A stretch of 64,000 nt of DNA from CAKMMH01 sp927798255 (GTDB taxonomy: Bacteria > Bdellovibrionota_C > UBA2361 > CAKMMH01): assembly GCA_034180415.1 (NCBI GenBank), contig JAXFOK010000059.1, positions 97,724 through 161,723 on the forward strand, written 5' to 3'. Positions within the stretch are counted from its first letter, which is position 1; each line of letters starts with the position of its first letter. The notes below the pieces were generated by a model. The model did no database searches, was not told the origin of the DNA, and was given only the letters and a program-made list of their open reading frames with translations. Positions 63,512 to 64,000 of the stretch are shown one piece after another. The translations under genes and the position numbers were made by a program.

Positions 63512-64000
63512 ATGAAACATGCCTGTAAAATAAGTAATATGTTTTTTTTAGTATTAATATGTTTGACTTTTGCTATAACTGCTAATGCTGAAGATATCGG
63601 CGGAATGGAGCGGGCTGAAGCGAAGTTGACAAAGACATTTTCAGGTGCTTCTAAGATATTCTTTGAGCTTGAAAAAGCATTACTTAAAAATGGTTATGAA
63701 ACTAATATTACTTGTAAACAAAGTACATTCCCTGTTTATACACCAGCTGAAGTTAATGATGTCTTTTCTGAAGATGAGATATCGTCACTTTTAACTCATA
63801 CAACTTTCCCACATTGTAAATCAGAAAAATGGGAAAAAGGCCCAGTCGGAAGAGGAGTTGCTTATACTGCAGACAGAAAGACAGCAGATGAATTTTGTAG
63901 GTTGATGGGATATGAAGCTGTGATTAGAGGTTCTGGTAATACAGGAAGTTTTACTAGTTACGGAAATGAGCTTGTTGTCCAATTTGATGGTACAAATTGG
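63512..64000 (+). CDS. Secreted protein of unknown function, 3' end beyond the window
   Basis: ATG at 63512 follows an AAAGGTG site. 163 codons are open to the window edge without a stop. A Sec signal peptide is evident (hydrophobic FFLVLICLTFAITANA, cleavage after ANA). The mature part has at least three cysteines (NITCKQ, FPHCKS, ADEFCRLMG). The stretch TADEFCRLMGYEAVIRGSG recalls the cysteine/Gly-rich carbohydrate-recognition domains of scavenger-type or sulfatase-modifying-type extracellular proteins only vaguely. No family is assigned. Confidence 0.7.
   Translation, partial: MKHACKISNMFFLVLICLTFAITANAEDIGGMERAEAKLTKTFSGASKIFFELEKALLKNGYETNITCKQSTFPVYTPAEVNDVFSEDEISSLLTHTTFPHCKSEKWEKGPVGRGVAYTADRKTADEFCRLMGYEAVIRGSGNTGSFTSYGNELVVQFDGTNW

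Noticed and set aside
1..64000. tRNA, rRNA and riboswitch genes
   Set aside because: Scanning the intergenic stretches by eye for the T-loop pattern GGTTCRANYCC, rRNA signatures and classic riboswitch cores gave nothing convincing; a tRNAscan/Infernal run would settle it.

Overview
The window is AT-rich chromosomal DNA from a Gram-negative (LPS-bearing, diderm) bacterium. The outer-membrane evidence is Pal, BamA, Skp/OmpH, LpxA, LpxI, FabZ and LolCD. A MopE-type protein, a delta-type omega subunit, a Ser/Thr kinase with an FHA partner, an HDOD protein and a DUF4416 protein point to the Deltaproteobacteria-like assemblage (Myxococcota/Bdellovibrionota/Desulfobacterota grade) or an uncultured relative. 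I cannot place it more precisely, and no rRNA or tRNA gene was found to anchor the taxonomy.

Layout. 0.4-3.1 kb: rarA and an M20 peptidase (minus). 3.2-5.8 kb: pal and dxs (plus). 5.9-9.0 kb: a PMT-type glycosyltransferase overlapping an IscU/SufU scaffold gene, a hotdog thioesterase and a membrane-anchored unknown. 9.2-11.2 kb: a HelD-like ATPase. 11.7-18.7 kb (minus): HDOD protein, rpoZ, relA/spoT, an HtrA protease and mutL, the last two overlapping by 4 nt. 18.9-27.4 kb (minus): a nitronate monooxygenase-like flavoprotein, a phosphodiester glycosidase, uvrD/pcrA, a 32-residue membrane peptide with its own promoter/operator, a transmembrane pseudokinase and ispG. 27.6-31.3 kb: a PRTase, a near-symmetrical palindromic locus with two divergent four-helix-bundle (S23-type) genes, and ligA. 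32.0-36.2 kb (minus): an FHA, Ser/Thr kinase, two exported proteins and RluA operon. 36.6-42.4 kb: typA, nuoHIJK, a small membrane protein and trmL. 42.4-46.9 kb: a scarred accessory segment (MopE-like remnant, REP hairpins, broken REP-type transposase, argB between two copies of the transposase tail). 47.0-50.8 kb: dtd, nagZ, a coiled-coil gene and lpd. 50.9-61.3 kb: the envelope block, with ompH-fabZ-lpxA-lpxI-map and lolC-lolD-bamA as minus-strand operons. The right end holds a DAO-family oxidase, a DUF4416 gene and the 5' part of a secreted protein cut by the window edge.

Two dispersed intergenic repeat families are the most distinctive features. One is a degenerate 7-bp-period repeat (C-[A/T/G]-G plus four looser bases) at seven sites, mostly where genes converge. 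The other is a roughly 125-bp imperfect palindrome with a conserved GATGCATC next to its right arm. Its intact copies abut, and sometimes supply, the stop codon of minus-strand genes (rarA, mutL, dtd, bamA). The S23 pair at 28.45-29.23 kb is flanked on both sides by the 7-bp repeat and looks like the best candidate for an undescribed element or system.
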